The notes: generated by a model from the letters alone, not told the origin. 8,431 nt of DNA from Nitrospiraceae bacterium (GCA_028064945.1 JAPTWQ010000053.1:1-8431), one strand, 5' to 3'; shown: positions 1 through 5,648, counted from the first letter of the stretch. Program-made: numbers and translations.

Positions 1-541
1 TCGGCTTGGGCGTTGATGAAGGAAAATTGAGCGTCCCGGTCCGGATGATCGGCCTGCCCCGCCAGCACCTTGTCGTTGGCCTGAAGGCTGTAACCCAGCC
101 CGTGCAGAAGCTCGCCCACTGTCGTGTGGCTGATCTCGTACCCCATGCCCCTCAACTCTCGAGCCAATGTCCGCAGACTCTTCGTCGTCCAGCGGAGCGG
201 AGACATCGGATCTCCCCGCGTCTCGGGCTCCACCAGAGACTCGAGATCCTCAAGAAGCTTCGGAGACTTTTCCGTCAGAGGCTTGGGACCGGCTCCGGAT
301 CGTCGGATCCCCCCCGCTCCCGATTCCGGATCCGGAAACGCCTGTTCCTCCAACTCCTTGATCCCTCGTTGGATCACGATACGGGAGAGTCCCGTGATCT
401 CCGACAGGGCGGTCACGCCTCCATGACCCAGAACCTTGGCTTCCGTCGCCGCCCACAACCGGTGCATGCGCTCGTTCAGCGTCCAGCGGACGCTTCGTAG
501 CGCGATCGAATCTCCTGTCTTTGGCCCTCTGTCATCTTCAT
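1..541 (-). pseudogene. ISAzo13-family transposase, 5' part, frameshifted and cut by the window edge
   Basis: Read on the minus strand, an ATG at 541-539 opens a 21-codon frame (MKMTEGQRQEIRSRYEAS...) that stops at TGA 478-476. The rest of the protein continues in another frame from about 487 to the window edge, with landmarks LNERMHRLWAATEA, LGHGGVTALSEITGLSR (an HTH-like segment), SPLRWTTKSLRTLARELR and GYSLQANDKVLAG followed by HPDRDAQFSFINAQA. The LNER, GYSLQ-N-K and HPDRDAQF-IN signatures are those of ISAzo13 (Rhodopirellula-type DDE) transposases, which cut and paste their own element. In intact relatives the RYEA and LNERxRRLWAA stretches sit in one frame. The gene is therefore disrupted by an indel near 478-495, unless expression uses a frameshift. 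The catalytic DDE part lies outside the window. No strong ribosome-binding site precedes 541. Family identity is fairly sure; loss of function is inferred. Confidence 0.8.
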
Positions 542-650
542 GGTCCGATTGTATCATCGGGCGGGCGATGTGTTCAGTAATGTGAGATTGTGTTTTATGA
601 AAACTCTCAAAATCACGAAAGAGATAACTTTATTGTATTACAAGCCCTAA

Positions 651-710
651 GTATGTCGGTAAACTCATAACCTCTGAATAGCTACGAGGTTCAAATCCGA
701 CGATTTATAC
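651..710 (+). other. Imperfect stem-loop with tRNA-like sequence words
   Basis: Nested inverted repeats: GTAT 651-654 with ATAC 707-710, GTCGG 655-659 with CCGAC 697-701, and AACCTC 669-674 with GAGGTT 686-691 around an 11-nt loop. The sequence also contains CTCATAACC, as in a tRNA-Met anticodon loop, and GGTTCAAATCC, as in a T loop. The canonical 5-bp anticodon and T stems do not form, so it is not a tRNA gene. It could be a decayed tRNA fragment, another structured RNA, or chance. Confidence 0.25.
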
Positions 711-846
711 ATGGCCAGACAAGATTAACCTCATTGAATTAGACACTCTATGATCACATCAGAGTAATTCTCTCAAGTCATGAGAACTCCCGGGAAGATG
801 ATGGGTAGAATGCGAAGGTCCTTCCTTATAGGATCACCAACAAATT

Positions 847-879
847 AGAGGAGGCCTGATGAGGTCAAGACAGTTCTAA
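847..879 (+). other. Strong ribosome-binding site with a six-codon reading frame
   Basis: AGAGGAGG at 847-854 lies four bases before ATG 859-861, which opens MRSRQF and stops at TAA 877-879. After that stop the same frame stays open for 83 more codons, to TGA 1129-1131. This is either a leader-type peptide, the start of a gene killed by a nonsense mutation, or chance. The downstream frame is GC-rich, so openness alone is weak evidence. I recognise no protein family in it. Confidence 0.2.
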
Positions 880-895
880 TGGTACCGATACCGCC

Positions 896-960
896 CGTCC
901 GGAGTCCTCGACCGGACGATTATAGCCGGGGCCGAAGGGCCAGCGAGGCGCACGGGCCCC
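896..960. repeat. Two adjacent GC-rich dyads, REP-like
   Basis: A perfect 7-bp inverted repeat (CGTCCGG 896-902, CCGGACG 912-918, 9-nt loop) is followed after 9 nt by a 6-bp one (GGGGCC 928-933, GGCCCC 955-960). Neither is followed by a T-tract, so they are poor terminators. Paired GC-rich dyads in non-coding DNA resemble REP or BIME-type intergenic repeats, but no second copy is visible in this window. Confidence 0.3.
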
Positions 961-1149
961 CCTAGATTTTCGGCGTCACAAGCGGGCGGCGCAATGAAGG
1001 GAGAGGACGGAGAAGGGCGATTTGCTCACATTTCCATCCCTCCCCGCTCCGGCTCATATTCCCGCTCTCTTTCCCGTTCTCCTTCTCCAGGGGGGGGAGC
1101 CTCCATGCTCCAGCCTTCCGATTTCTCCTGAACTTCCTTCTCTCATCTC

Positions 1150-1437
1150 TCAGGCAGCGCTCACATGCACATCCACATGGATTCCCACTTTAGCAAGCAT
1201 CTTCACCAGGGCATCAATGCTGAACTTCTGAATCTTCCCTTGAAGAAGGTCGTTTAAACGGGGCTGCGTGATTCCAAGCATTTTTGCCGCCTCTCTTTGG
1301 CTCAACTTCGATCTTTCGACAAACTTTTCAACTTCGATCATCAATCGGGACCGGATCATGAGATGTTCTGCCTCAGCCTCCGAAAATCCCAGATCCTTAA
1401 AAATATTCTCCGACCCCTCTTCCCATTCCGGATTCAT
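1150..1437 (-). CDS. HigA-like antitoxin, XRE-family helix-turn-helix protein
   Basis: A 95-aa protein of the XRE/HTH_37 antitoxin type that normally binds and neutralises a RelE/HigB-family toxin and represses its own operon. Residues 8-40 form the N-terminal helices (NIFKDLGFSEAEAEHLMIRS). The helix-turn-helix runs from LSQREAAKMLGITQ to RLNDLLQGK (about 45-68). The closing FSIDALVKMLAKVGIHVDV (72-90) is typical of this group. The start is set by AAGGAG at 1451-1446, eight bases upstream. The ATG overlaps the toxin stop codon by 4 nt (ATGA, 1437-1434), which indicates translational coupling in a toxin-first operon. The frame is intact. Because the toxin upstream looks broken, the antitoxin may now be a solitary DNA-binding regulator or an evolutionary leftover. 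Confidence 0.85.
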   Translation of the reverse strand: MNPEWEEGSENIFKDLGFSEAEAEHLMIRSRLMIEVEKFVERSKLSQREAAKMLGITQPRLNDLLQGKIQKFSIDALVKMLAKVGIHVDVHVSAA

Positions 1438-1761
1438 GTCCGTCTCTCCTTTAAAACTATGTTCAATCTTTCCCGAGCCAACTCAAGATCCCGCTGGGGA
1501 GTCTTTTGGGTTTTCTTCACGAACGAGTGAAGGATATACAAAGTCTCCTCGAACTGTGCGACATAGATGATCCGATATTCGTTCTCCGCATGGATGCGAA
1601 TCTCGCACACTGGGGCCAACCCCATGCAAGGGCTTCCAGTCTTTCGGATCGAACCCCTCCTGAAGTCGGTAGATCTGATGTCCGGCTTCTCTTTGAGCCA
1701 TTCTGGAGAAATGTTGCTGAAGATCCTTTTTCGCACTCCCGACCCAAATCACTCGCTTCAT
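1434..1761 (-). pseudogene. RelE/HigB-family toxin, frameshifted
   Basis: Reading from ATG 1761, the first 53 residues look like an ordinary RelE/ParE-superfamily toxin of the HigB-like phage-derived Gp49 type: MKRVIWVGSAKKDLQQ, REAGHQIYRLQEGFDP, DWKPLHGVGPSVR. The frame then goes off and stops at 1483. The expected continuation, EIRIHAENEYRIIYVAQF, then LYILHSFVKKTQKTPQRD and ELARERL, lies in another frame that ends at TGA 1436-1434. Joined, the two parts give about 109 residues, the normal family length. The junction at 1600-1605 reads GTGCGAGATTCGC, whereas relatives usually have V-R-E-I-R, which would need an extra GA. A 2-nt loss from a GAGA run explains this. Active members cleave mRNA on the ribosome. 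The C-terminal half carries the K-K-T-Q region, so the truncated product should be inactive. Confidence 0.8.
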
Positions 1762-1767
1762 AGAGAA

Positions 1768-1795
1768 ATGATATCAAAACGAATATCTTGTTCAA
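1768..1795 (-). promoter_or_regulatory. Probable promoter of the toxin-antitoxin operon
   Basis: On the minus strand, TTGAAC (1795-1790) and TATCAT (1773-1768) are separated by 16 nt and match sigma-70 boxes at 4/6 and 5/6 positions. The -10 box ends only six bases before the toxin ATG at 1761. Transcription would then start at or next to the start codon, and no Shine-Dalgarno sequence is present. This points to a leaderless mRNA. The GATATC palindrome at the -10 box is a possible antitoxin operator. Confidence 0.5.
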
Positions 1796-1963
1796 TGGGC
1801 CAATCAAAATGTTGGTAAAGATCTTTCAGGTAAGCTCTAGCATGAAAAATCATGAGACACTCAGAATGGAAATCCTGTGTGAACAGAAAATCAGTTCTCA
1901 CAAGAAAATACCGACATCTTTGAATTGTCACGAAATGCTCTGGTATAGATCAGGTCACTCATC
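1796..1963. other. AT-rich gene-free DNA at the inner edge of the putative element
   Basis: No coding frame with a ribosome-binding site was found on either strand. The composition is more AT-rich than the chromosome to the right. Since this DNA directly abuts the tRNA fragment on the side where the tRNA 5' half should be, it is probably the terminal, attachment-proximal part of the integrated element. Confidence 0.4.
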
Positions 1964-2021
1964 GGACTCAAAATCCCTCGACCGAAAGGTCATACCGGTT
2001 CGATCCCGGTCTCCGGCCCCA
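1964..2021 (+). tRNA. 3' half of tRNA-Leu(CAA): attachment-site remnant, not a complete tRNA
   Basis: The anticodon loop CTCAAAA (1967-1973, anticodon CAA 1969-1971) is followed by the 3' strand of the anticodon stem TCCCT (1974-1978). Next come a class II variable arm (GACC 1980-1983, GAAA loop, GGTC 1988-1991) and a perfect T arm (ACCGG 1994-1998, loop TTCGATC, CCGGT 2006-2010). The acceptor 3' strand CTCCGGC (2011-2017), a discriminator base C and CCA (2019-2021) complete it. The long variable arm and CAA anticodon indicate leucine. A complete gene would need AGGGA before the loop, but ATCGGA stands there, and neither the acceptor 5' strand GCCGGAG nor a D arm occurs upstream. The non-leucine discriminator (C instead of A) also argues that it is no longer functional. 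Integrases that target tRNA genes leave exactly such a displaced 3' half at one element boundary. Confidence 0.8.
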
Positions 2022-2138
2022 GTCATTCGACGGCTGTTCCGCAACGTCCCCGAAAGGGGCAGACACTCACACGCCTGCACCCGGATGCAAGAAAACGGAT
2101 CAACTCCAGACAGGTCATTCATTACTCGCCTATAGAAC
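2022..2138. other. Short intergenic region between the tRNA fragment and the ATPase 3' end
   Basis: A small hairpin CCCC-GAAA-GGGG sits at 2048-2059. No T-rich terminator tail is visible downstream of the minus-strand ATPase gene, whose stop is at 2141-2139. If the integration model is right, this is original chromosome that lay just downstream of an intact tRNA-Leu gene. Confidence 0.4.
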
Positions 2139-4457
2139 TCAAGGTTTCAGAAAAACTCCCTTGACTCGATCGACCAGCAGGGTCGTCGTGCCAACAAGCA
2201 GAATGTCACCCAACAGGACCGAAATCGGAAGGGGCGTCAGCAGAAGATTTGTTCCTGCCAGGACAGCCACCACAAGCAGGTCCCCGACAATCGCGAGAGA
2301 CAATGCGCGGGAGGGCTTTGTCATCCAGAGCGGGCCCCGCTCCCGGATCACCAGAACATTGCCGAGTCCGGTGAGGACCAGAGTCAGAAAGGCCAGTGTC
2401 TGACAGGCGCCAGGAGAGAGGTGGAGCCAGGCTCGACCGGCATAAAAGACCGAGAGTGTCAGAGACAGCCAGAGAAAGGCGATCAGAATGGCCATGGCCA
2501 TAAGCCGACGGATGTTCCAGCGATTCGGGTGAACGGAAAAGCGGACATGGTCGCTCGCCAGGGACATGGTCACGAAGTCGTTCGTAAAAATGAGAAGCAG
2601 GATCATGCGGGAGTCGACAACATAGGTGTGGAACAGGAGAAGCCCCCCCGTCAGAAAGAGGGCCACTTCGAGGGTCTTCACGATTTTGTTCAAGACATAG
2701 TTCTGGATCCTGTGGTACACCTTGCGGCCTTCCTCCACCGCCTCTGCCAGCCCTCCAAGCCCGGGAGCCACAAGAATCATGCTCGCCGCCGCCCGGGCAA
2801 TGTCGCTGGACTTCGCCACGGCAATCCCCACCTCGGCCTGCTTCAGAGCCGGAGCGTCGTTGACGCCATCTCCGGTCATTCCGACAATTCGTCCCTTCTT
2901 CTGCAAGATCCCCACAAGATGAAACTTGTCTTCCGGCATGACGCCGGCAAAAACCTCACAATCCATGACATGACTGTCTGCGATCGCCGTCGCCGAACAG
3001 GGCGGCAGGGCAAGATCCAGACTCTTGGCCACGGCAACGGCCGCTTCCGACGTGTCACCGGTGACCAGCCGAATCCGGATCCCAAGATTCCTAAGGGATT
3101 GGATGACCGTGGAGGTCTCCTTTCGCAGGGGATCCGAAAAGGAGAGGAGTCCGAGCATCATAAGCGGTGCCTCGGGCAAAAGATCTCCCTTGGCCACGGC
3201 AATCGTTCGCTGACCGGTCAGATCGAGCCCCAGCAGATCCTTTTCCGGAACTCCCGCCTCCGCCATAATTCCCGGAGATCCCTTGACGATCCGGAAGCTT
3301 GCCCCCCGATCCGACTCAACGACAGCTTCTGTCCGCTTGGTAGCCGGATCGAAGGGAACCAGGGAGACTCTTCGCTCCTGTCCTGATGGCTTGACCCCTC
3401 TCTTTTTCGCCTCATCAAAAATGGCCATCTCAAGAGGATCTTGTGCCGAGATATCTGACGCCGCCATGGCGGCCTCCAGAAGGTCCTTTTCAGACACTCC
3501 GGAAGAGGGGCGGAGCTCCTGGACGGTCAGCCGGTTTTCCGTCAGCGTCCCCGTCTTGTCGCACAGGAGGTCTTCCATGACCGCCGCATCCGAAATGGCG
3601 GAGAGACGTGTCACAAGGACACCCTTTCGGGAAAGAACTTCAGCAGAGAGGGAATTGGCCAGGGTAAAAGTCGGGGGAAGAGCGACAGGAATTGCCGACA
3701 CAAGAAGGATGAGGACAAACGGGATGAGACTGGCCGGAGATCTCCCCGCATGAAGGGCGAGAGGAAAGAGAAGGATGGCCAGGAGAAGGTCAAAGGCAAG
3801 AAGAGAGCGAACGATCTGGAGAACGACCTCCTCGAAATGGCTTCGGGTCGTGGCATCGTGCACGAGCTTGGCGGTCTTCCCAAACGCACACCGGGACCCC
3901 GTTCGGCTCACAAGACCGCTCCCCTCTCCCCTGCGAACGAGCGAGCCAGACCAGAGAACGTCTTTCGGACTCTTCTCTACAGGGAGGGCCTCCCCCGTCA
4001 GGGAGGACTGGTCGACCAAGAGATTGCCGGATAAAAGATCCATGTCGGCAGGGACAAAGTCCCCGGTCCTGATGTGGACAAGATCTCCCGGGACCAGACC
4101 TTCCGAATTTATTTCCTGCCAGATGCCGTCGCGCTGGACCCGAGCCCGGATCTCAAGGCGGCTCCTGAGGAGCGCCAGAGCCTCCTGCCCCTTCTGCTCC
4201 TTGACGAATGCCAGAAGAGCATTCAGGAAGAGCAAAACGATGATGATCCCCGCCTCAAGCCTTTTTCCAAGAGCATATTCCAGGACGAAAGCGGTTTCCA
4301 GCATCCAGGGGATCGGCCCCCAGAACTTGAGTAAAAGGAGACGGATTTGAGAGGGTTCGGACAGAGAGACGGCATTGGGACCCACGCTCCGAAGGAGCTC
4401 GGCCGCCTCTTCCGTGGTCAGTCCGGAGAACGTGTCTTCAGAGACAGGAAGGGACAT
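2139..4457 (-). CDS. P-type ATPase, P3A plasma-membrane proton-pump type
   Basis: A 772-aa integral membrane cation pump driven by ATP. Actuator loop: SSLTGEALPVEK (151-162, TGEA instead of TGES). M4: IPVALPP (256-262). Phosphorylation site: DKTGTLT, with catalytic Asp300. Nucleotide domain: KGSP (392-395). P domain: TGD (466-468) and the hinge TGDGVNDAPALKQ (528-540). About ten membrane spans are visible: M1-M2 within 50-86, M3-M4 within 212-263, and six after 588. The FWGPIPWMLE opening and M6 FTNDFVTMSLASD (Asp627, aligning with the proton-binding Asp684 of plant AHA2) place it in P3A, whose members export H+. Asn79 in M2 matches AHA2 Asn106. The M5 arginine of plant and fungal pumps (AHA2 Arg655) aligns with Glu597, so ion specificity is less certain. 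There is no C-terminal autoinhibitory domain. It starts 36 nt after the MarR-like gene, probably in one operon. Confidence 0.93.
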   Translation of the reverse strand: MSLPVSEDTFSGLTTEEAAELLRSVGPNAVSLSEPSQIRLLLLKFWGPIPWMLETAFVLEYALGKRLEAGIIIVLLFLNALLAFVKEQKGQEALALLRSRLEIRARVQRDGIWQEINSEGLVPGDLVHIRTGDFVPADMDLLSGNLLVDQSSLTGEALPVEKSPKDVLWSGSLVRRGEGSGLVSRTGSRCAFGKTAKLVHDATTRSHFEEVVLQIVRSLLAFDLLLAILLFPLALHAGRSPASLIPFVLILLVSAIPVALPPTFTLANSLSAEVLSRKGVLVTRLSAISDAAVMEDLLCDKTGTLTENRLTVQELRPSSGVSEKDLLEAAMAASDISAQDPLEMAIFDEAKKRGVKPSGQERRVSLVPFDPATKRTEAVVESDRGASFRIVKGSPGIMAEAGVPEKDLLGLDLTGQRTIAVAKGDLLPEAPLMMLGLLSFSDPLRKETSTVIQSLRNLGIRIRLVTGDTSEAAVAVAKSLDLALPPCSATAIADSHVMDCEVFAGVMPEDKFHLVGILQKKGRIVGMTGDGVNDAPALKQAEVGIAVAKSSDIARAAASMILVAPGLGGLAEAVEEGRKVYHRIQNYVLNKIVKTLEVALFLTGGLLLFHTYVVDSRMILLLIFTNDFVTMSLASDHVRFSVHPNRWNIRRLMAMAILIAFLWLSLTLSVFYAGRAWLHLSPGACQTLAFLTLVLTGLGNVLVIRERGPLWMTKPSRALSLAIVGDLLVVAVLAGTNLLLTPLPISVLLGDILLVGTTTLLVDRVKGVFLKP

Positions 4458-4493
4458 TGTCGACTCTATGGGACCTGAGGCAGAGGGATCGGA

Positions 4494-4928
4494 CTACTCA
4501 TTGGCAATGATTGGCTCCCATGGGTTTCCTGCATCGATGGTCCGGGATTTTTCATCGAGGATCTCAGGCTCGATCATCACGGTCCTCATTCTGAGAAGAA
4601 AGTCGAGAAACTGTTCCTGCTCCTTCTCGGAAAAGACATCGAAGATGCGTGAGACCCGATCCTTAAAGGCCGAACAGTTTTCGGAACAAAACTCATCCTC
4701 CGCCTTCGGGGTCGGCTCGACAATGCTGGCCCGACGGTCTGTGGGAGAGTGGTCCCGCAGACTGCGCATCATCATCGGCCCGCATTCATAGAGAATGCCC
4801 ATCAGGTGGGTCGCTTCGGGGTAAATCCGGATCGCTCCATAGAGCCTCCTCCCATCGGACAAAAGCCGGTCCCACATCCAGAAAAGAGTGAGCAGCCAGA
4901 AGCGTAGAGGGGTGTCTGCCTCTTTCAT
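4494..4928 (-). CDS. MarR-derived protein lacking the recognition part of its winged helix
   Basis: A 144-aa protein. The N-terminal helices and following segment (FWLLTLFWMWDRLL, then IYPEATHLMGILYECGP) are followed by SPTDRRASIVEPTPKAEDEF (61-80), which matches the MarR wing signature D-x-R-R-x-x-x-L-T-x-x-G. A dimerisation-type C-terminal helix follows (RIFDVFSEKEQEQFLDFLLRMRTVM). In MarR proteins about 40 residues separate the segment after helix 2 from DRR and hold the two DNA-reading helices. Here only about 16 remain, so some 25 residues seem to be missing in frame. It could still dimerise but probably not bind DNA normally. Cysteines at 49, 81 and 85 (C-x3-C) are possible redox or metal ligands. 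Its position just upstream of the P3A ATPase suggests it was that operon's regulator. I see no good Shine-Dalgarno sequence, so the start is uncertain. MarR ancestry is likely, current function unknown. Confidence 0.6.
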   Translation of the reverse strand: MKEADTPLRFWLLTLFWMWDRLLSDGRRLYGAIRIYPEATHLMGILYECGPMMMRSLRDHSPTDRRASIVEPTPKAEDEFCSENCSAFKDRVSRIFDVFSEKEQEQFLDFLLRMRTVMIEPEILDEKSRTIDAGNPWEPIIANE

Positions 4929-4989
4929 TATAGGGATCTGCCTGCTGCCTTCAGAACTCGGGTGCTCTTTCTTTCATGCCCCCATCATA
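4927..4989 (-). promoter_or_regulatory. Candidate promoter region of the MarR-like/ATPase operon
   Basis: Two possible minus-strand -10 boxes are visible: TATGAT (4989-4984), with only a weak -35 about 17 nt upstream, and a perfect TATAAT (4932-4927) that overlaps the annotated ATG. If the second is used, translation would have to begin further inside, for instance at Met18. The first is more compatible with the annotated start. Neither has a convincing -35 box. Confidence 0.3.
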
Positions 4990-5315
4990 CTAGAAAATTC
5001 GAACATGGACAGCTCATATGTAATGAGATTAACGTTTCCATTCGTTACGCTATTAAAAGGGAACCCAATGCGCTTTTTTTCTTCCACCCAATGAGATCGC
5101 AGGAATGAATCTCCGAACCCATGAGCCATCTGGAAGAACAGCCTCACACGCCTTTGTAAGCGATTAAAGGCGGTTTTTCCTTATCGCCCTTTCGGATTAC
5201 GATCGAAAAGTCATTCAAAAATTCGCCCGGAGGGAGTCATTCCCCGAGAGTGGCGCGCTTCGTCCATTTGAGTGTGGGCCGTTCAAAGCGCCAAATTCAA
5301 AAGATCATTCCTCCC
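4990..5315. other. Mostly non-coding region upstream of the MarR-like gene
   Basis: No supported gene on either strand. Notable contents are a weak plus-strand promoter-like pair (TTAACG 5029-5034, TATTAA 5051-5056, 16-nt spacing) and a seven-T run at about 5074-5080. An intrinsic terminator at 5149-5178 has no protein gene before it. The left part is AT-rich. Confidence 0.4.
5149..5178 (+). terminator. Intrinsic terminator without an obvious gene
   Basis: A perfect 7-bp stem CGCCTTT (5149-5155) with AAAGGCG (5166-5172) encloses a 10-nt loop and is followed by G and five T (5174-5178). The T-tract is on the plus strand only. No protein-coding gene ends upstream on that strand, so it may end a small RNA or antisense transcript that starts near the divergent promoter region around 5030-5060. 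Confidence 0.55.
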
Positions 5316-5492
5316 TCAAATACGCGCATACTCTCTCCATCGCATCAGCTCATCGAGCCGACAAGGCAGAAAACATTTCCGCAAGCTCTCTGCCCAATGT
5401 CCATCAAACATTTTTCGCCGGTATTTTGGAACCCCTGTTTTGCCGCATTTACAATCCCGCCTCGTATGGCATAAGCTTTCCTCGTTTCCCAT
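5316..5492 (-). CDS. Small cysteine-rich hypothetical protein, 58 aa
   Basis: On the minus strand, AAAGGAGG (5504-5497) lies four bases before ATG 5492-5490. That ATG opens a 58-codon frame ending at TGA 5318-5316. The product is basic and rich in cysteine: Cys8, Cys14, Cys16, Cys40 and Cys44, with His9 and His32 (LCHTRRDCKCGKTG near the start, LRKCFLPCRL later). The spacing C-x5-C-x-C ... C-x3-C could bind a metal or form disulphides. No signal peptide or membrane segment is seen. I recognise no family. The near-perfect Shine-Dalgarno sequence is the main reason to list it; a frame this short can arise by chance, and no clear promoter precedes it. It runs divergently from the HIT-family gene. 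Confidence 0.35.
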   Translation of the reverse strand: MGNEESLCHTRRDCKCGKTGVPKYRRKMFDGHWAESLRKCFLPCRLDELMRWREYARI

Positions 5493-5614
5493 TATGCCTC
5501 CTTTCGCAACTCCGAGCGGTTCAAGTCAGGAGGCTTTTGTTTCTTTCCGGAATGTTCAAACTTCTTGAGACCCTCGCTTGACGTGGGTTTTCTTTACCCA
5601 AGAAAAATCGAATT

Positions 5615-5642
5615 GCCCTCGGAACGAGGGCTTACCAGAGGA
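5615..5642 (+). promoter_or_regulatory. Hairpin and ribosome-binding site in front of the HIT gene
   Basis: A perfect 6-bp hairpin (GCCCTC 5615-5620, loop GGAAC, GAGGGC 5626-5631) ends five bases before the Shine-Dalgarno AGAGGA (5637-5642), itself six bases before ATG 5649. The ribosome-binding site decides this start over an upstream in-frame ATG at 5565. A second small dyad (TGGGT 5584-5588, ACCCA 5596-5600) lies upstream, after a TTGACG that could be a -35 box (5578-5583). Confidence 0.5.
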
Positions 5643-5648
5643 TTCATC

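Larger units (their letters stand above)
542..1149. other. Gene-free region between the transposase and the toxin-antitoxin pair
   Basis: I see no convincing gene here. Positions 545-870 are AT-rich and should include the end of the ISAzo13 element somewhere near 545-600. I cannot mark the terminal repeat without the other end. Positions 880-1020 switch abruptly to GC-rich with strong dyads. Positions 1022-1149 are pyrimidine-rich with a run of eight G at 1090-1097 and a small hairpin (GGAGC 1096-1100 with GCTCC 1107-1111). That hairpin lies just downstream of the antitoxin on the minus strand but lacks a T-tract. The patchwork composition suggests several insertion and deletion events. Confidence 0.5.

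Noticed and set aside
6..500. A 164-codon plus-strand frame at the window start
   Set aside because: It is antisense to the transposase, whose minus-strand translation carries clear ISAzo13 signatures.
651..710. A functional tRNA-Met
   Set aside because: Neither the anticodon stem nor the T stem pairs properly, and the variable region is too long, so only a structured fragment is claimed.
2048..2059. CCCC-GAAA-GGGG hairpin as terminator of the ATPase gene
   Set aside because: The stem is only 4 bp, and on the minus strand no T-tract follows.
2421..3386. A 321-codon plus-strand frame inside the ATPase gene
   Set aside because: It is antisense to a gene whose catalytic motifs all read correctly on the minus strand. 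The translation is low-complexity, rich in H, R, G and Q, and matches nothing.
5250..5568. Overlapping plus-strand frames of 74 and 98 codons upstream of the HIT gene
   Set aside because: They have no Shine-Dalgarno sequences and an unlikely composition. The minus-strand 58-codon frame in the same stretch has much better start signals.
5565..5648. An earlier in-frame start for the HIT protein
   Set aside because: The extra 28 residues are not HIT-like, have no ribosome-binding site and span a promoter-like or hairpin region. AGAGGA fits the ATG at 5649.
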